DNA of 64,000 nucleotides from Talinum fruticosum. Taxonomy: Eukaryota; Streptophyta; Magnoliopsida; Caryophyllales; Talinaceae. Where the stretch lies: contig JAITYX010000007.1 in NCBI GenBank assembly GCA_021018815.1, positions 3,225,001 to 3,289,000 of the forward strand. The letters run 5' to 3'. Made by a program: the position numbers and the translations under genes. Positions 45,184 to 56,195 of this stretch are shown piece by piece (the first letter of the stretch is position 1; the number at the start of each line of letters is the position of its first letter). Below the pieces are notes generated by a model. That model worked only from the letters and a program-made list of their open reading frames with translations, did not search any database and was not told the DNA's origin.

Positions 45184-45340
45184 GGTGTTGTTTGGCCTAA
45201 TTTATATAAAAGCTGTTTTTGTTTCTCAAAAACAGCTTTTCTAAAACTAGTTTTTGAAAATGTTGTGAAGCTGTTTGGCCTAGTTTATATAAAAATATTT
45301 TTGAATAATAAGCACCTGTTTGGCCTAGTTTTGTCTACAC
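45184..45340. repeat. Harbinger end: TGTTTGGCC repeats and a perfect hairpin
   Basis: TTGTTTGGCCTAATTTATATAAAA (start 45188), CTGTTTGGCCTAGTTTATATAAAA (about 45272) and CTGTTTGGCCTAG (about 45317) are three subterminal copies, a usual site of transposase binding. AAAAGCTGTTTTT at 45208-45220 pairs perfectly with AAAAACAGCTTTT at 45228-45240 across a 7-base loop. Confidence 0.65.
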
Positions 45341-45627
45341 TGTTTATCATAGTATAATTTGATATTGTTTTATTTTTTTTATTTGCATTCTAATTATTAT
45401 TTAATATTTTTTTATAAGATAATATTTATTTATTTGCTAGAGCAAGATATTGTTCATTTTTCTTTGTAATAACAAAATTTGAGCATGCATAAAATTGAAA
45501 ATAAAAATGTTTAGCTAATTAAAATAGAATATCAATTATTCAATACAAAAATGTTATAAAATATTCTACTTCAATTTTGTTGCCAGAAAATATGAAAAAG
45601 GCAAATTATTTTCCAGTCATTAGAGAT

Positions 45628-46926
45628 TTAGCAATTGTATTGCGAAAAAGCCATATCATTATCATCCAACGATCCACCATGCTCTAGTGAATAATCAGCT
45701 TGATTGCTTTGTAGCTCTTCCTCATCTCCTTCTACTAGAGGCATATAATTGGGATCTTGATCACACTTATAGAACTCTTCGTCTTCAATGGCATATTTTC
45801 TAATATAATTATGAAGAGTCATGGTTGTAACCACAATTTTACATTGTGTAGAAAATTTGTAACTTGGCATGTTGAATAATATTCTCCATCTATTTTTCCA
45901 CACCCCAAATGTTCTTTCAATAACATTTCTAAGAGATGCGTGTGCATAATTAAACAATTCATAATATCTTATCGAAGGTTGGCTGGAACGTCTAAAATCG
46001 AGTAGATGATACCGATGTTGTGCTCCCTTAAAAGGTGCTAGATATCCTTTCATATTTGGATAGCCAACATCTACAAGATAATACTTGCCTATAAAAAAAT
46101 TAATAACTTAATAAATGTAATCTAAGAAATTGCACAATGTAATATTAAAGCATGTGAACAAATAACCTTGCGGAGGGTGTGGAAATATATTTGAATTCTT
46201 GTACTTTTCCAATGTCGTAGTAAGGATACGTGTGTCATGTGCAAATCCTTCCCAACCAGCTTGAACAAAAGTAAACAACATGTCAAAATTACATATTGCC
46301 ATCACATTTTGTGTAGCATATCCTTTTCTACCTATGTAGGGGATTTCATTCTCTTTTGGAGTTATGATTGCACGAATATGAGTACCATCTATAGCTCTAA
46401 TTACACCTTTGAAATCTGGCCAAAATCGATAATCATCTCTAATTTTGTCCGGAATGTCTTAAAATTGACGATCGAGTGGGTGTATAGTATCTCGTAGAAA
46501 ATGCAATTAAAGACTTCAAAACTTCGCCAAATTTTCTACTTATCGTCTCTCCGGAATGCTTAAATCTAGATTGCACATTACGATTCAAGGGTCCATGAGC
46601 ACAAGTCCAAAGAAACATAGTCAAAGCCTCCTCCGCGCGCATTGTCCTCGTTGAATGTAAGCCATAATTATTCATCAATATTTTTGCTAATCCAATAAAT
46701 ACATGTGGCTCCATTTTAAACATCTTGTAACTTTCCCTGGGGTATTAAGCACCTCAATGACAAATTGCCACCCATAACATATAGACGTTCTAACCTTTCT
46801 CTTCAATAGGTACTTCATATAATATTGAGTACATAATGCTCGCTCCCAATGCCACAAGTAAAACCATCGTTCTCTTATTGAGTTCATGTTGAAGCAATAT
46901 TTTTTCATAATCATCATCATCATGTT
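45628..46926 (-). pseudogene. Harbinger transposase, main part
   Basis: A DDE_Tnp_4-type transposase related to plant ALP1/HARBI1 proteins, which cut and insert the element. A helical N-terminal part (FIGLAKILMNNYGLHSTRTM, then RAEEALTMFLWTCAHG) precedes the catalytic core. First Asp in IDGTHIRAIITPKENEIPY (about 46345-46400), second Asp in GWEGFAHDTRIL (about 46220-46255), Glu in NVIERTFGVWKNRW (about 45880-45925). A 78-bp intron (46166-46089, GT..AG) rejoins HPPQ to GKYYLVDVGYPNMKGY. The stop is at 45628. A frame change near 46440-46450 and a shift near 46730 are the visible lesions. The 5' end lies beyond copia element B. Confidence 0.82.
46922..46926. repeat. Target site duplication ATGTT, left copy
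   Basis: ATGTT directly precedes the LTR start TGAAGG and recurs at 57769-57773. Confidence 0.9.
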
Positions 46927-48504
46927 TGAAGGTTTGCTCGGGAGAGTCCGAGTCACCCTAGAGGGGGTGAATAGGGTGATAGAAAATTCTTTCTGGAGTC
47001 AAACTCTTTTGCGCGAGAATAGGGACGGAGACATATTACGAGTCTATCAACAGGTCGGAAAAGATTGGACTCGGAAGGCGATCAATCGAAAGAGAAAGAG
47101 CGAGTAAAGCCGTCCGAGTCTAGAATGAACTCGGAATGATAACACTTAGAATTTACGTGGAAACCCTCCCGGGGCAGAAAACCACGGACCGTGTCAATCC
47201 GGACACGAAGTCAAATTCACTATTTTGAGTCCACAAAATACCGTGAACCGATCGAACCCGAGTTGCTCCCTTAGACAACTCTATACGAGTTTTCCTAGAC
47301 TCGAAATTCCCTTATCCGATCTAGTACTTCCTAGCTGAGATAACCCTTACAGACTAGGTACAACTAAGCTAAGTTAACCCTTACAACTTAGTCAAGGGAC
47401 CTTACAAAGAATGTAAGAAAGAGTTTGTAATCGAGTACAAGACCTTACAACTCGAAAGTAATGAATTACGAGTGGGAGTTGTAAGTTGAGGATTGAAAGT
47501 AAATACAATAACTTTGAGCAAGTATGTGTATAAACAATCTGTTCGGCAACCTTCAAGTCTTGTGAGATGGCTTCTATTTATAGATGACCAGGCGAGTAGC
47601 CGTTATCTTCATCTCGCTGACCGAGAGTCCTCTGTGACCGTTGATAGAAGCTTTACGAGTCACTCGGAAAGTATCCGTTGTAATATGAACGTTGGACAAC
47701 GGTTTAACTCTCTTGGAAGTCCTAAAACCATTAGCGGTGTCTTGAAATATAAGGTAGAAACCACCGTTAAGCTTGGCGTTCCAGTTTTCAGATTTGGAAA
47801 CAGAGCAGCCACGACACAATCTACTGGGACTCGGAGCGAGAGAAGGTGAAGAGTCATGTCTGCTTGGTGATTTGACGTTACGAGCCGGTTACTTTTGTAG
47901 TTTGAAAAGTGTATCCTCGATTGAATAACCTACAAAAGTAAATCAATTTTGGTTCTCAAAGTATAAAATACTTTGGCCCAAGATTAGACACGAGATAATA
48001 AAATAATTACGATAAATAAACCAACTGATTATCCGAGTCGAAATGAAATGGAATTTTACGAGTCCAATATCCATGATACTCGGAATTCCATCCGACTTAG
48101 TCTAAGCGAAGAATCAAGTTCAATAAAGGATATCGGAGAGGATTAACTTGATATAGACTAAGCATGAAATAAACTAAGAATACTGACTATAACAAGATAG
48201 GACTTATAACCACAAGTCGGATTCGAGTGAGAAAAGACGAAATCTTGGTATATTCAATCTGCGATTAATCTGAGTGAAGTCTGGACTCGGAACAAAGAAC
48301 TAGTTTTCCGAGTTGCTTACATATAAGCAATAAATATAATAAGTAAGAGTTGTGTCACTTAGAGAAGATTCTATTTTACTCAAATAAGTTTCGAGATACG
48401 AGAGAATGCCTTGGAATCAAAACTCTATATGTACGAAATTGTTATGCACGATTCCTTTTATATATATAACTCGGAAAAGTATTGAGCGAGTGTCCGAGTC
48501 TTCA
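46927..48504 (-). repeat. 3' LTR of copia element B (1578 bp)
   Basis: Plus-strand view TGAAGGTTTGCTCGGG to GTCCGAGTCTTCA. The polypurine tract (minus-strand AAAAAGGGGAGAT, 48505-48517) abuts it. Confidence 0.92.
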
Positions 48505-48517
48505 ATCTCCCCTTTTT
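48505..48517 (-). other. Polypurine tract of copia element B
   Basis: AAAAAGGGGAGAT on the minus strand, immediately before the 3' LTR. Same position and sequence type as in element A. Confidence 0.78.
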
Positions 48518-48889
48518 GATGAAAGGCATTCCATACTTAAACGAAACTTTGTTAGAGGAAAAATTGATTCCGAGTAGTTTGCGCATGAGTAAGACATACT
48601 CAATGGATCGAGCAATACTTAATATATCGAGTAAAAAAATAAAGTATGCTTTAAGTTATTAGCATTAACTCGGAAAAGACATGCTAGCAATAATGAGCTC
48701 GAAGTTAATAATGAAATGCATTAATCCATTAAAATTCAAAAGGGCGGAAAAACTCCCCTAAACAAGACAACAAGTTTCGACTCTATTTCTCCCCCTTGCC
48801 TTTCAAAGAAAAAAAAAGAAGGGAAGAAAAATAGCAAATAGTACAACTTAGATGTCCGGACCAAAAAAAAAAATTCGAAAGAAGAAAAT

Positions 48890-50527
48890 TCAGCAGGTCG
48901 AGGAATTGTGACTCGGTGCATGGCTCCTACGAGGAGAGGGAGATTTCGAGTGGAGGCGGAGGGAGCGGAGGTGCGCCGGCGCTGGTATGACCTTGACGAT
49001 GTGCTTGAGCGCGGCGAAGGAGAAGCCGGGATTATCGTCGGGGGCTCGGCTCGAGTGGGCGACCGGAGTGAGTGGATCGAGGGGTTCTTCCCTTGGAACC
49101 TCGGTAGCTGGAGGGGCTGCTCTGTCTTGCCCACTGGAGTAGCTAGGTCGTCGACCCACCCAGGCTCGTCGTCCGAGCTGAGTACTGACTATTTGAGCTT
49201 GTGGAGGAGTCGACCCTCGGCAGTTCCCACTGCTTCTTCTTTGTGTTCCTCCCCTTGCCCGGAAGGACCTGCCTCGACCACGAGTTCCTCGGCGTCTGCG
49301 GCTTCTTCTTCTTCTTCTTCTCCGCTGTTCGAGGAGGTCGGACACGGGCTCGAAGACGCTTGAGACGCGTCCGAGTCATCATGGTCCTGAGCCGCCTTGG
49401 ACCGTCTCTCTCGAGGAGCTCGACCGGCTCCTTCTGCTCCTTTACCAGTTCCCTCATCTCAAGAACTAGAGACTGCTGCTCTCGGATTTGGGATTAACCG
49501 ATCTTTTGGTTGATGGTTAGATTTTGGAGAACAGATTTGAAAGCTCCGAGCATGTCTCCGAAATCGGAAGACACGGAGCTGATCTTGTCCATAAAAATAG
49601 GGGACAAGAGAGCAGAGAGAGATTTTGAGGCACTCGAGGTGGAGGCACCACCAGGTGGAGAGGGGAGAGAAAGAGGGGTTGATTTTGAGTCCGAGGTGGA
49701 GAAGGAGGCCTCGGCTACGAGTTGTGAACCCGGACACCGGGGTCGGTTTCACGGTATCCGTACCCTGCAGTTCCTTCTTGCCGACAACAACGGCAGCCTC
49801 GGCACACGGCGTTTGGGTGCGAGGGGAGAGGAACTTGGAATTGTTTGAAAATAAGGGTCGAAGAGCACCGAAAGGAAGGGAGGTGTTCTTCTTGGATTGG
49901 AGTTGAGCTAGCACAGCGGCCATCCGCTCAATGATGGAGGGGAAGAGGTATACTTCGTATCCCTCAAGGATGTCGAAGAGAGCTTTGAGATGCTTGGAGT
50001 TGGGGTTCTCCTTCTTTGGAATGTCTGTGAGAAAAAGGTTCTCATCAGCAAAAGCACAGAGGGCGAGCTTCGACTTCAAGCGAGTCACGAAAAGTTTTTC
50101 GGGACTCGGGGAATTCTTTGGCGTATTTTTCCAAGAAGTCGTCGGCGACTTCGATGAAAGGAATGGGGTTGCTGTTCAAGAAGAGAGAGGAGACCTTGAA
50201 CAGGCGGTGGAGGAGAGAGGTGTTTAGACGAATAGTGATGTTACGAACCCTAGAGGTTAGAACATTTTCGGAGTGAGTGAGGTGAGTGTAGAACTCGAAA
50301 CGAGTTCGGGATAGATGAACTCGTTGAAGCACATAAAGTTGTATGCTCCGGTGGTTTGAATGTGGGACAACCAAGAAAATTTGGTTGTAGGAAAGAACTT
50401 GTCGTCCAGCACAAGGTGCTTGAGTGACAATGGGTTTGGAAGGGGTTCGAGCTTTACGGCTTATTGGTGCGAGGCTTTTGGAAGATGAAGAAACCTGGAA
50501 GTCGGGATGGTTTCCTCTTTTAGGCAT
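48890..50527 (-). pseudogene. Third ORF after pol in copia element B
   Basis: Starts at the ATG 50525-50527 (MPKRGNHPDFQVSSSSKS), about 610 bp after the pol stop. The first frame runs 160 residues through FLVVPHSNHRSIQLYVLQRV and PIPFIEVADDFLEKYAKEFP. The next frame (to 49459) has NPNSKHLKALFDILEGYEVY and PSIIERMAAVLAQLQ. A coiled-coil-like stretch follows (SLVLEMRELVKEQKEPVELL, about 49400-49460), then an Arg/Ser/Glu-rich tail to about 48890. Related blocks occur in element A. It may bind nucleic acid or structure the particle, but no known domain is recognised with confidence. Frame changes near 50060, 49480 and 49300 break it. Confidence 0.62.
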
Positions 50528-50739
50528 TTTGAGAGAAGGAAGAAAAGATGAAACTTTCGAGTAGGAAAGAGAAGGAGATGTAGAAGAGAAGAGACGAAAA
50601 GAAAATGTAGAAGAAAGAGATGAGAGCGAGTCGAAACTTACGAGAGAGGGCTTCTTCGACGCTTGCAGAGCAATCTTCCGCGAAAAGTTTCGTTTGAGAG
50701 AGATGGAATGTAGAGTACCGAGATGAAGATGAATAGACG

Positions 50740-50749
50740 CTATTTATAG
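50740..50749 (-). promoter_or_regulatory. TATA box upstream of third ORF, element B
   Basis: CTATAAATAG on the minus strand, about 215 bp upstream of the third-ORF ATG, with a C/T-rich leader after it (CATCTTCATCTCGG). It is equivalent to 14202-14211 in element A. Confidence 0.5.
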
Positions 50750-51137
50750 AAAATAAGCGCGCCCGTCAACTATCCGTTAAATATAACTCCGTTCGACTCG
50801 GTTTGTCCATCGGTCACCAAAGACCGGTGTGACAGTTCTCTTCAACGGTTGAGATTCCAGCGGTTAGAAATCCACGGCTAATATCCGATCACAGGCGCTC
50901 GAGAGAGAGAGAGAAAAGATCTTGCAAATATGATCCGAAACTCTCCATTGTTCTAGAGATAGTTTCGGAAAATTTGAAGTCCAAGTTTCTCTACATCCGA
51001 GTTTTACTCGGAATGGTTTCGAGTGACTCGAAACACTAAGTAACTATTAGCCCGAGTATCATTGAATCAAGCTGAACTAATGGTTATTAAAGATGAAATC
51101 ACAGAGCACGGAATTATGCAACAAGAGTAGCACATAA

Positions 51138-51700
51138 TTAAGCATTTAACATACCAAGCTCATTCCGAATAAAACAAAACCGATCTTCACCAAGAGGCTT
51201 AGTAAAGATATCAGCTAGTTGAAGATTAGTAGGAATGAACTGAAGTTCAATATCACCTTTTTCTAAGTGATCACGTAAGAAGTGATACCGACCTCGATAT
51301 GCTTTGTTTTTAGTCTTGGACAGGATTCTTGGTGATACTGATTGCGCTTTGGTTGTCACACTTGATTGGAACCGAGTTGAGGAATAGTCCAAGATCCTTC
51401 AAGTGTTGTTTAATCCATAGAATCCGAGCGCAACATGCTCCAGCTGCAATATATTCAGCTTCAGCGAGTTGATAGAGCTACTGAGTTACGCTTCTTTGAG
51501 TGCCAAGATATTAGGGATTGACCCAGAAATTGGCAAGCTCCGGATGTGCTCTTTCGATCAACTTTGTATCTTGCGTAGTCCGTATCCGAGTATCTAGTCG
51601 AGTCGGTTACGAGTCTCCGGAATACCATAGACCTAAATTCCGAGTACTGCAAGATATCCGAATATTCTCTTCACCGCGAGTGAGATGTGATTCTTTTGGA
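51138..51700 (-). pseudogene. Copia RNase H, element B
   Basis: YSDTDYARYKVDRKSTSGACQF (catalytic Asp region, about 51560-51610), SWHSKKRNSVALST (about 51480-51520), HFLRDHLEKGDIELQFIPT and ADIFTKPLGEDRFCFIRNEL to the stop at 51138. The AEY motif region near 51460 is frameshifted. Confidence 0.83.
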
Positions 51701-51799
51701 TTAGCTTGAAATCTTGCGCATAGGCAAACACCGAACGTTATTTACGGCCTGCTTGGAAGTAAGATATAGCAAAGATCCAATCATACCTCGATAGAGTTT

Positions 51800-52560
51800 C
51801 GATCTATGGCTTTACCTTTCTCATCCGAGTCAAGCTTTATACTTGCTTGCTCATAGGGGTTGATGCGTGCTTTGCATCTTGAAGTTTGTATTTCTTCAGC
51901 AGTTCCTTGGTGTACTTTGATTGATGAACAAAGATTCCATCTTTGTCTTGTTTGATTTGTAACCCAAGGAAGAAATTGAGTTCTCCCATCATACTCATTT
52001 GGAATTCTTGACTCATCAACTTAGAAAATTCTCGGCACGAAACTCATTAGTAGCACCGAAAATAATATCATCAACATAGATTTGAACAATAAGGAAATCT
52101 TTCTCCTTGGTCTTTATGAAGAGGGTCTTGTCGATCTGACCTCTTTTAAAATTATTTTCAACTAAGAAGCTACTCGAGTCTTTCATACGAAGCTCGAGGT
52201 GCTTGTTTAAGACCATAGAGGGCCTTTTGAAGTTTGAAAACATGATTTGGAAATTCGAGTTTTCAAAACCAGGAGGTCTGCTCGACATAGACTTCTTCTT
52301 CAATAAAACCATTGAGAAATGCACATTTAACATCCATTTGATATAATTTAATATGCATGTTGGATGCAAATGCCAACAATATTCTAATAGCTTCGATTCG
52401 GCTACAGGTGCAAAGGTTTCCCCACAATCAATTCCTTCTTCTTGATTGTAACCTTGAGCCACAAGTCTAGCCTTGTTTCGACTACCACTCCACCCTCATC
52501 CAGTTTGTTCTTGAAAACCCATTTGGTTCCTATAAGCTGGGTGGTCGGAAGGTCGGTTGG
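51800..52560 (-). pseudogene. Copia reverse transcriptase, element B
   Basis: AQGYNQEEGIDCGETFAPVA (about 52400-52460) starts the domain. RPPGFENSNFQIMF, FIKTKEKDFLIVQIYVDDII (YVDD catalytic Asp pair, about 52070-52090) and FGATNEF follow. MSQEFQMSMMGELNFFLGLQ (about 51960-52019) and KYTKELLKKYKLQDAKHAST are in the next frame. The YVDD box is intact here, unlike element A. Frame changes lie near 52030 (a CTG expected, CG found) and 52190. Confidence 0.85.
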
Positions 52561-52968
52561 TCGAGTCCGGACTTGGTTTCTCTCGAATTAATTAAGTTCC
52601 TCTTGCATGGCCTCTACCCATTCGGGTTCATTAAGGGCCTCTAGTGCATTTTGGGTTCGAGTTAATGAAATGAATGCGGTGAATGCACATAGATTGTGTA
52701 GAGAGGAACGAGTTCTTACCCCATTGTTGATATCGAAATGATGTTTTCTTGGGGATGACTGGAAGTAAATTTGAAAGCTTTACCAGTTCTTTGATTCACC
52801 AGGTTTGTGGGCTGAGCTGCTTGATCTTCGAAGCTTGTTACGAGTGATCCTCTTCATTAACTTGTTCGTTACGAGCGAGCTCTTAAACTGTCTCATTACG
52901 AGTTTCCTCGTTCGAGTGACTTCATTTTGAGCAAGTTGGGTCCGAGTCTTTGTAGGCTCGCTTCGTCA

Positions 52969-53840
52969 TCATCTTTTCGAGCTTCGGTTCGAGTATGAAG
53001 ACTCACTTGGCTTCTCCTGTTCAAGCTCATCAAATACTACGTGGATGCTTTCTTCCACTTTGTTAGTTCGCTTATTGAAGATGCGATAAGCTTTGCTATG
53101 AGAGGAGTAACCCGGAAAAATACCTTCATCCGACCGAGCATCAAACTTAGTCGGATGATCCTTACCATTATTGTGAACGAAGCACTTACATCCGAATGGT
53201 CCGAAATAGGAAATATTTGGCTTCTTCCCTTTGTAGAGCTCATAAGGTGTTTTCTTCAGAATGGGTCCGATGAGGCATCTATTTAGAGTGTAGTTGGCTG
53301 TGTTCACTTGCCTCTGCTCGAGAAATAGTAAGGCAAGTTGTGCTCAATCATCATCATCCTGGCTATTTCTTTAAGGGTTCTGTTCTTTCTCTCTACTACT
53401 CCATTCTATTGAGGAGTTCTAGGTGCTTGAGAAGTTGTGAGAGATTCCATTTTTGTCACGGAACTCCGAGAATTCCGAGTAACCGAACTCCCTTCCATGG
53501 TCGGTTCGAATCCTTTGGATCCGAGGTCGAGACTCAACTTGAATTTTTCTGCGAGCTTGCTTGAACTCCTTGAAAGCTTCATTTTTGTGCTTAAGAAAAC
53601 ACACCTAGGTAAATCGTGAATAATCATCAATAATAACAAGTATGTAAGATTTACCTCCGAGACTCTTCACGGGGATTTCACCACATAAGTCCATATGCGG
53701 TAATTCAAGCACGTTTGATGTGGAAAGCTGTCTTCGAGAGATTTGAATGAAGATCGACTTGTTTCCCTCAGTGCATGCTTCACATACTCTGTCTTTCTCA
53801 AAAACACGAGTTAGGTAAACCCCTAACTAGACCATTAGAT
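52969..53840 (-). pseudogene. Copia integrase, element B
   Basis: RIQRIRTDHGREFGYSEFSE (second catalytic Asp, about 53460-53520) and FSSTKNSSIE-type sequence near 53410 lead to MNTANYTLNRCLIGPILKKT (53307 down). FDARSDEGIFPGYSSHSKAY and NKRTNKVEESIHVVFDE close the C-terminal part. The first-Asp segment and the zinc-binding Cys region (about 53650-53800) are present in broken frame. Stops near 53310 and 53600 interrupt it. Confidence 0.82.
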
Positions 53841-54060
53841 GCCAATTTCTTGATAGTATGCATGCTAATATGGCCTAGTCTCCGATGCCAAGTCCATGAA
53901 TCATCATGAAGAGATGCTTTTAAGCAAGATAAATTCTGACTTGGGTCGAAAGAGGGATGATGTAAGTATTACCCGATCTCTTACCGAAAGCTTGATCTCT
54001 TTGGTAGAGACATCGGAAATAGTGCAATTGGTCCGAGTGAATCTTACCTCTTGACCTTTT

Positions 54061-54312
54061 TCACAAAGTTGAGAGATGCTTGAGCAAATTATATTTTAAC
54101 CCCTTGACAAGATAGACTGGACTGACCAGATTGCTTCCTTTTCCAATCTTGCCAATCCCCACGATCTTGCCTTTGCTATCATCTCCAAATGTCACTTTTC
54201 CTCCTTTATGTCTATTCAACTCGGAAAAGAGTCCTGCATCTCCCGACATATGGCGTGAACATCTACTGTCAAGGTACCGGTGTCCTTTTGATCTCTTCCG
54301 AGTGACCTGCAA
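54061..54312 (-). pseudogene. Copia protease and GAG-pre-integrase, element B
   Basis: YLDSRCSRHMSGDAGLFSEL starts the region; the usual DSG active-site triplet reads DSR, which would inactivate the protease. KGGKVTFGDDSKGKIVGIGK and YLVKGLKYNLLK follow. It is open for 83 residues. Confidence 0.75.
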
Positions 54313-54742
54313 AACAAAGAGAATCTAACCCTTCTCACTTCCTCTAACGAACCCGAGTAACATTTCTTACTTGTGGTCCTTTTACGAGGAAGAAGGTGTT
54401 TTGGAACCCAGATTTGAATGACTTTGGGTTTTGTCCGATTCCGAGTCTTCCTCTCGAGAGAACTAAGTCTGTGTCTCTTTCTTTTTGAAAACCTTTCCTT
54501 TTGAAACGAGGAGAGAATGGTTTCTTTTGTAAACAGATTCCGGGCTTAGTCCTTCTTTCATTTACGTGAATGGGACCTTGCTCGGCTTTCCGAACTTCAC
54601 GGTTACGGAGTCATTTTTAAACGAGTTCGAGTAGGAATTTGATTCCTCTTCTCTGTTGAAACCAAGACCTTCTTTTCGAAAGGAGACACATTGTGATCCT
54701 AAGAGCATGTCAAGGTTTTTCGACCTTGAGTAAATTTTAAAA

Positions 54743-56136
54743 TCAAATCTTGAGACTCAGTGAGCTTCGTTTTAGTTGCTCATTTTCTTTCTCGAGTAAC
54801 TCGGACTCGGTCTCATTAGCTTGAGCACTAGTCTTGAGTTCTCCGAGTGTGAGTCTCGGTTTTTCCAATTCGTTTTTCAAAGAATTGCTCTCGGATGAAA
54901 TTGACTCAAGTTGTTCTTTGAAATGGGAAGAATCGGAATTGGACTTTTCTTCCAAAGTAAAAATGTATTTAGCTAAATCAACTTTGGAGAATTTGAGGAA
55001 GTAATTTATTACCTCTTGAGGATTAGTTTCCTCATTGTCCGAGTCCGAGTCGACTCTCTTTCGGCTTCCGAGTCGAAATTGCCATCGGACATTTTGAGTC
55101 ATCCGAGTCCTCGTCATCTTCGATGAGTCCTCATCGCTCCATGTTGCCATCATGGCCTTTTTCTTCTTCCTGTCCCTTTTTCTTTTTGGCCGAGTCCTTG
55201 ACTATGTGGTCTTTCTTTGCCACATTCAAAACATCTAGAATTCTTAGATAAGGATAACTTTGAAGGAGAGGAAAACTTACCTTTTCTATCTCTCTTATCT
55301 TTCTTATAGAATTCTTCTTTTGGCCTTTTGTCCCATCTTTTGTGCTTCATCATTCTCTTGAAGCCTCTTGCAATGAGTGCCATGGGATCGTCTTCGAGTC
55401 GGAAGAGCTCGGATTTGCTTCTCTGGATTACGAGGCTTTCGGTGCTAAGTTTCTTTTAGTACTGCCCTCGGCATCCTCTTCATCTAGATGTATCTCATGA
55501 GTTAGAAGCTTTCCGATGAGCTCGTCCGGCTTTAAGAGTGAAAGGTTCCGAGCCTCTTCTATGGCGGTCATCTTCGGACCCTATCGTCTCTTGGGTAGGC
55601 TTCGAGAATTTTCCAGGCACATTTCTTCATGGGAAATTTTCTTTCCCGGAGATTTGAGATTGTTGGTAATCTCGGTGAAGCGAATGAACATCCGAGTAAT
55701 GTTCTCCTCCGGCTCCATTTTGAAAAGCTCATATTTATGAAGATACTGGTCGATCTTCGCTTGTCTTACTCGACTTGTACCTTCGTAGGTGTTGACTAAA
55801 GTATCCCACACCTCTTTAGCAGAGTCACAGGCAGAGACTCGATTATATTCTTCCGAGCTTATGGCGCACATAAGGATGTTCATTGCTTTGAAATTCTTTA
55901 CGAACTTCTCTACTTCTCCTGGTGTGAACTCGGCCTTTGTCTTGGGAAGGATTACGAGTTCATCTGTCTTCATTGGAATGTAGTTTCCTTGTTGTATGAT
56001 TTCCCATACCTCTTCATCATGATCCATAAGAAAACATTCCATAAGCTTCTTCCGAGTGCCTAAAGTTTGATCCTTTGAATTTTGGTGGCCTGTTGGAAGA
56101 TCTTCCTTCGTCGAACTCTCCGGTGTTTTGAGCCAT
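54743..56136 (-). pseudogene. Copia gag (UBN2 type), element B
   Basis: The start ATG is at 56134-56136, about 60 bp inside the 5' LTR. A 153-residue open frame (56042-55581) has MDHDEEVWEIIQQGNYIPM, FVKNFKAMNILMCAISSEEY, KEVWDTLVNTYEGTSRVRQA and MEPEENITRMFIRFTEITNN, classic UBN2/gag blocks. The knuckle region is at about 55200-55240 (CFECGKERPHSQ, a shifted remnant of C-x2-C-x4-H). A coiled-coil-like acidic segment (54743-55153) has KNELEKPRLTLGELK and ETESELLEKENEQLKR, typical of long Sirevirus gags. Frame changes lie near 55580, 55380 and 55150. Confidence 0.83.
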
Positions 56137-56180
56137 TTGATCTTTAAACCTTTGGATTGTTAGATCCTTTCCGAAAGGCT

Positions 56181-56193
56181 AGGCTCGATACCA
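56181..56193 (-). other. Primer-binding site of copia element B
   Basis: TGGTATCGAGCCT on the minus strand, two bases inside the LTR. It is the initiator-Met tRNA site with CAG reduced to CG. Confidence 0.75.
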
Positions 56194-56195
56194 AT

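Noticed and set aside
46953..47107. Plus-strand small frame running from the Harbinger remnant into the copia LTR
   Set aside because: It spans a transposon junction and has no homologous frame in the other LTR.
48908..50227. Plus-strand frames of about 100-150 residues opposite the third ORF of element B
   Set aside because: They are antisense to a protein conserved in element A, have low-complexity Ser/Arg content and no matching frame in element A.
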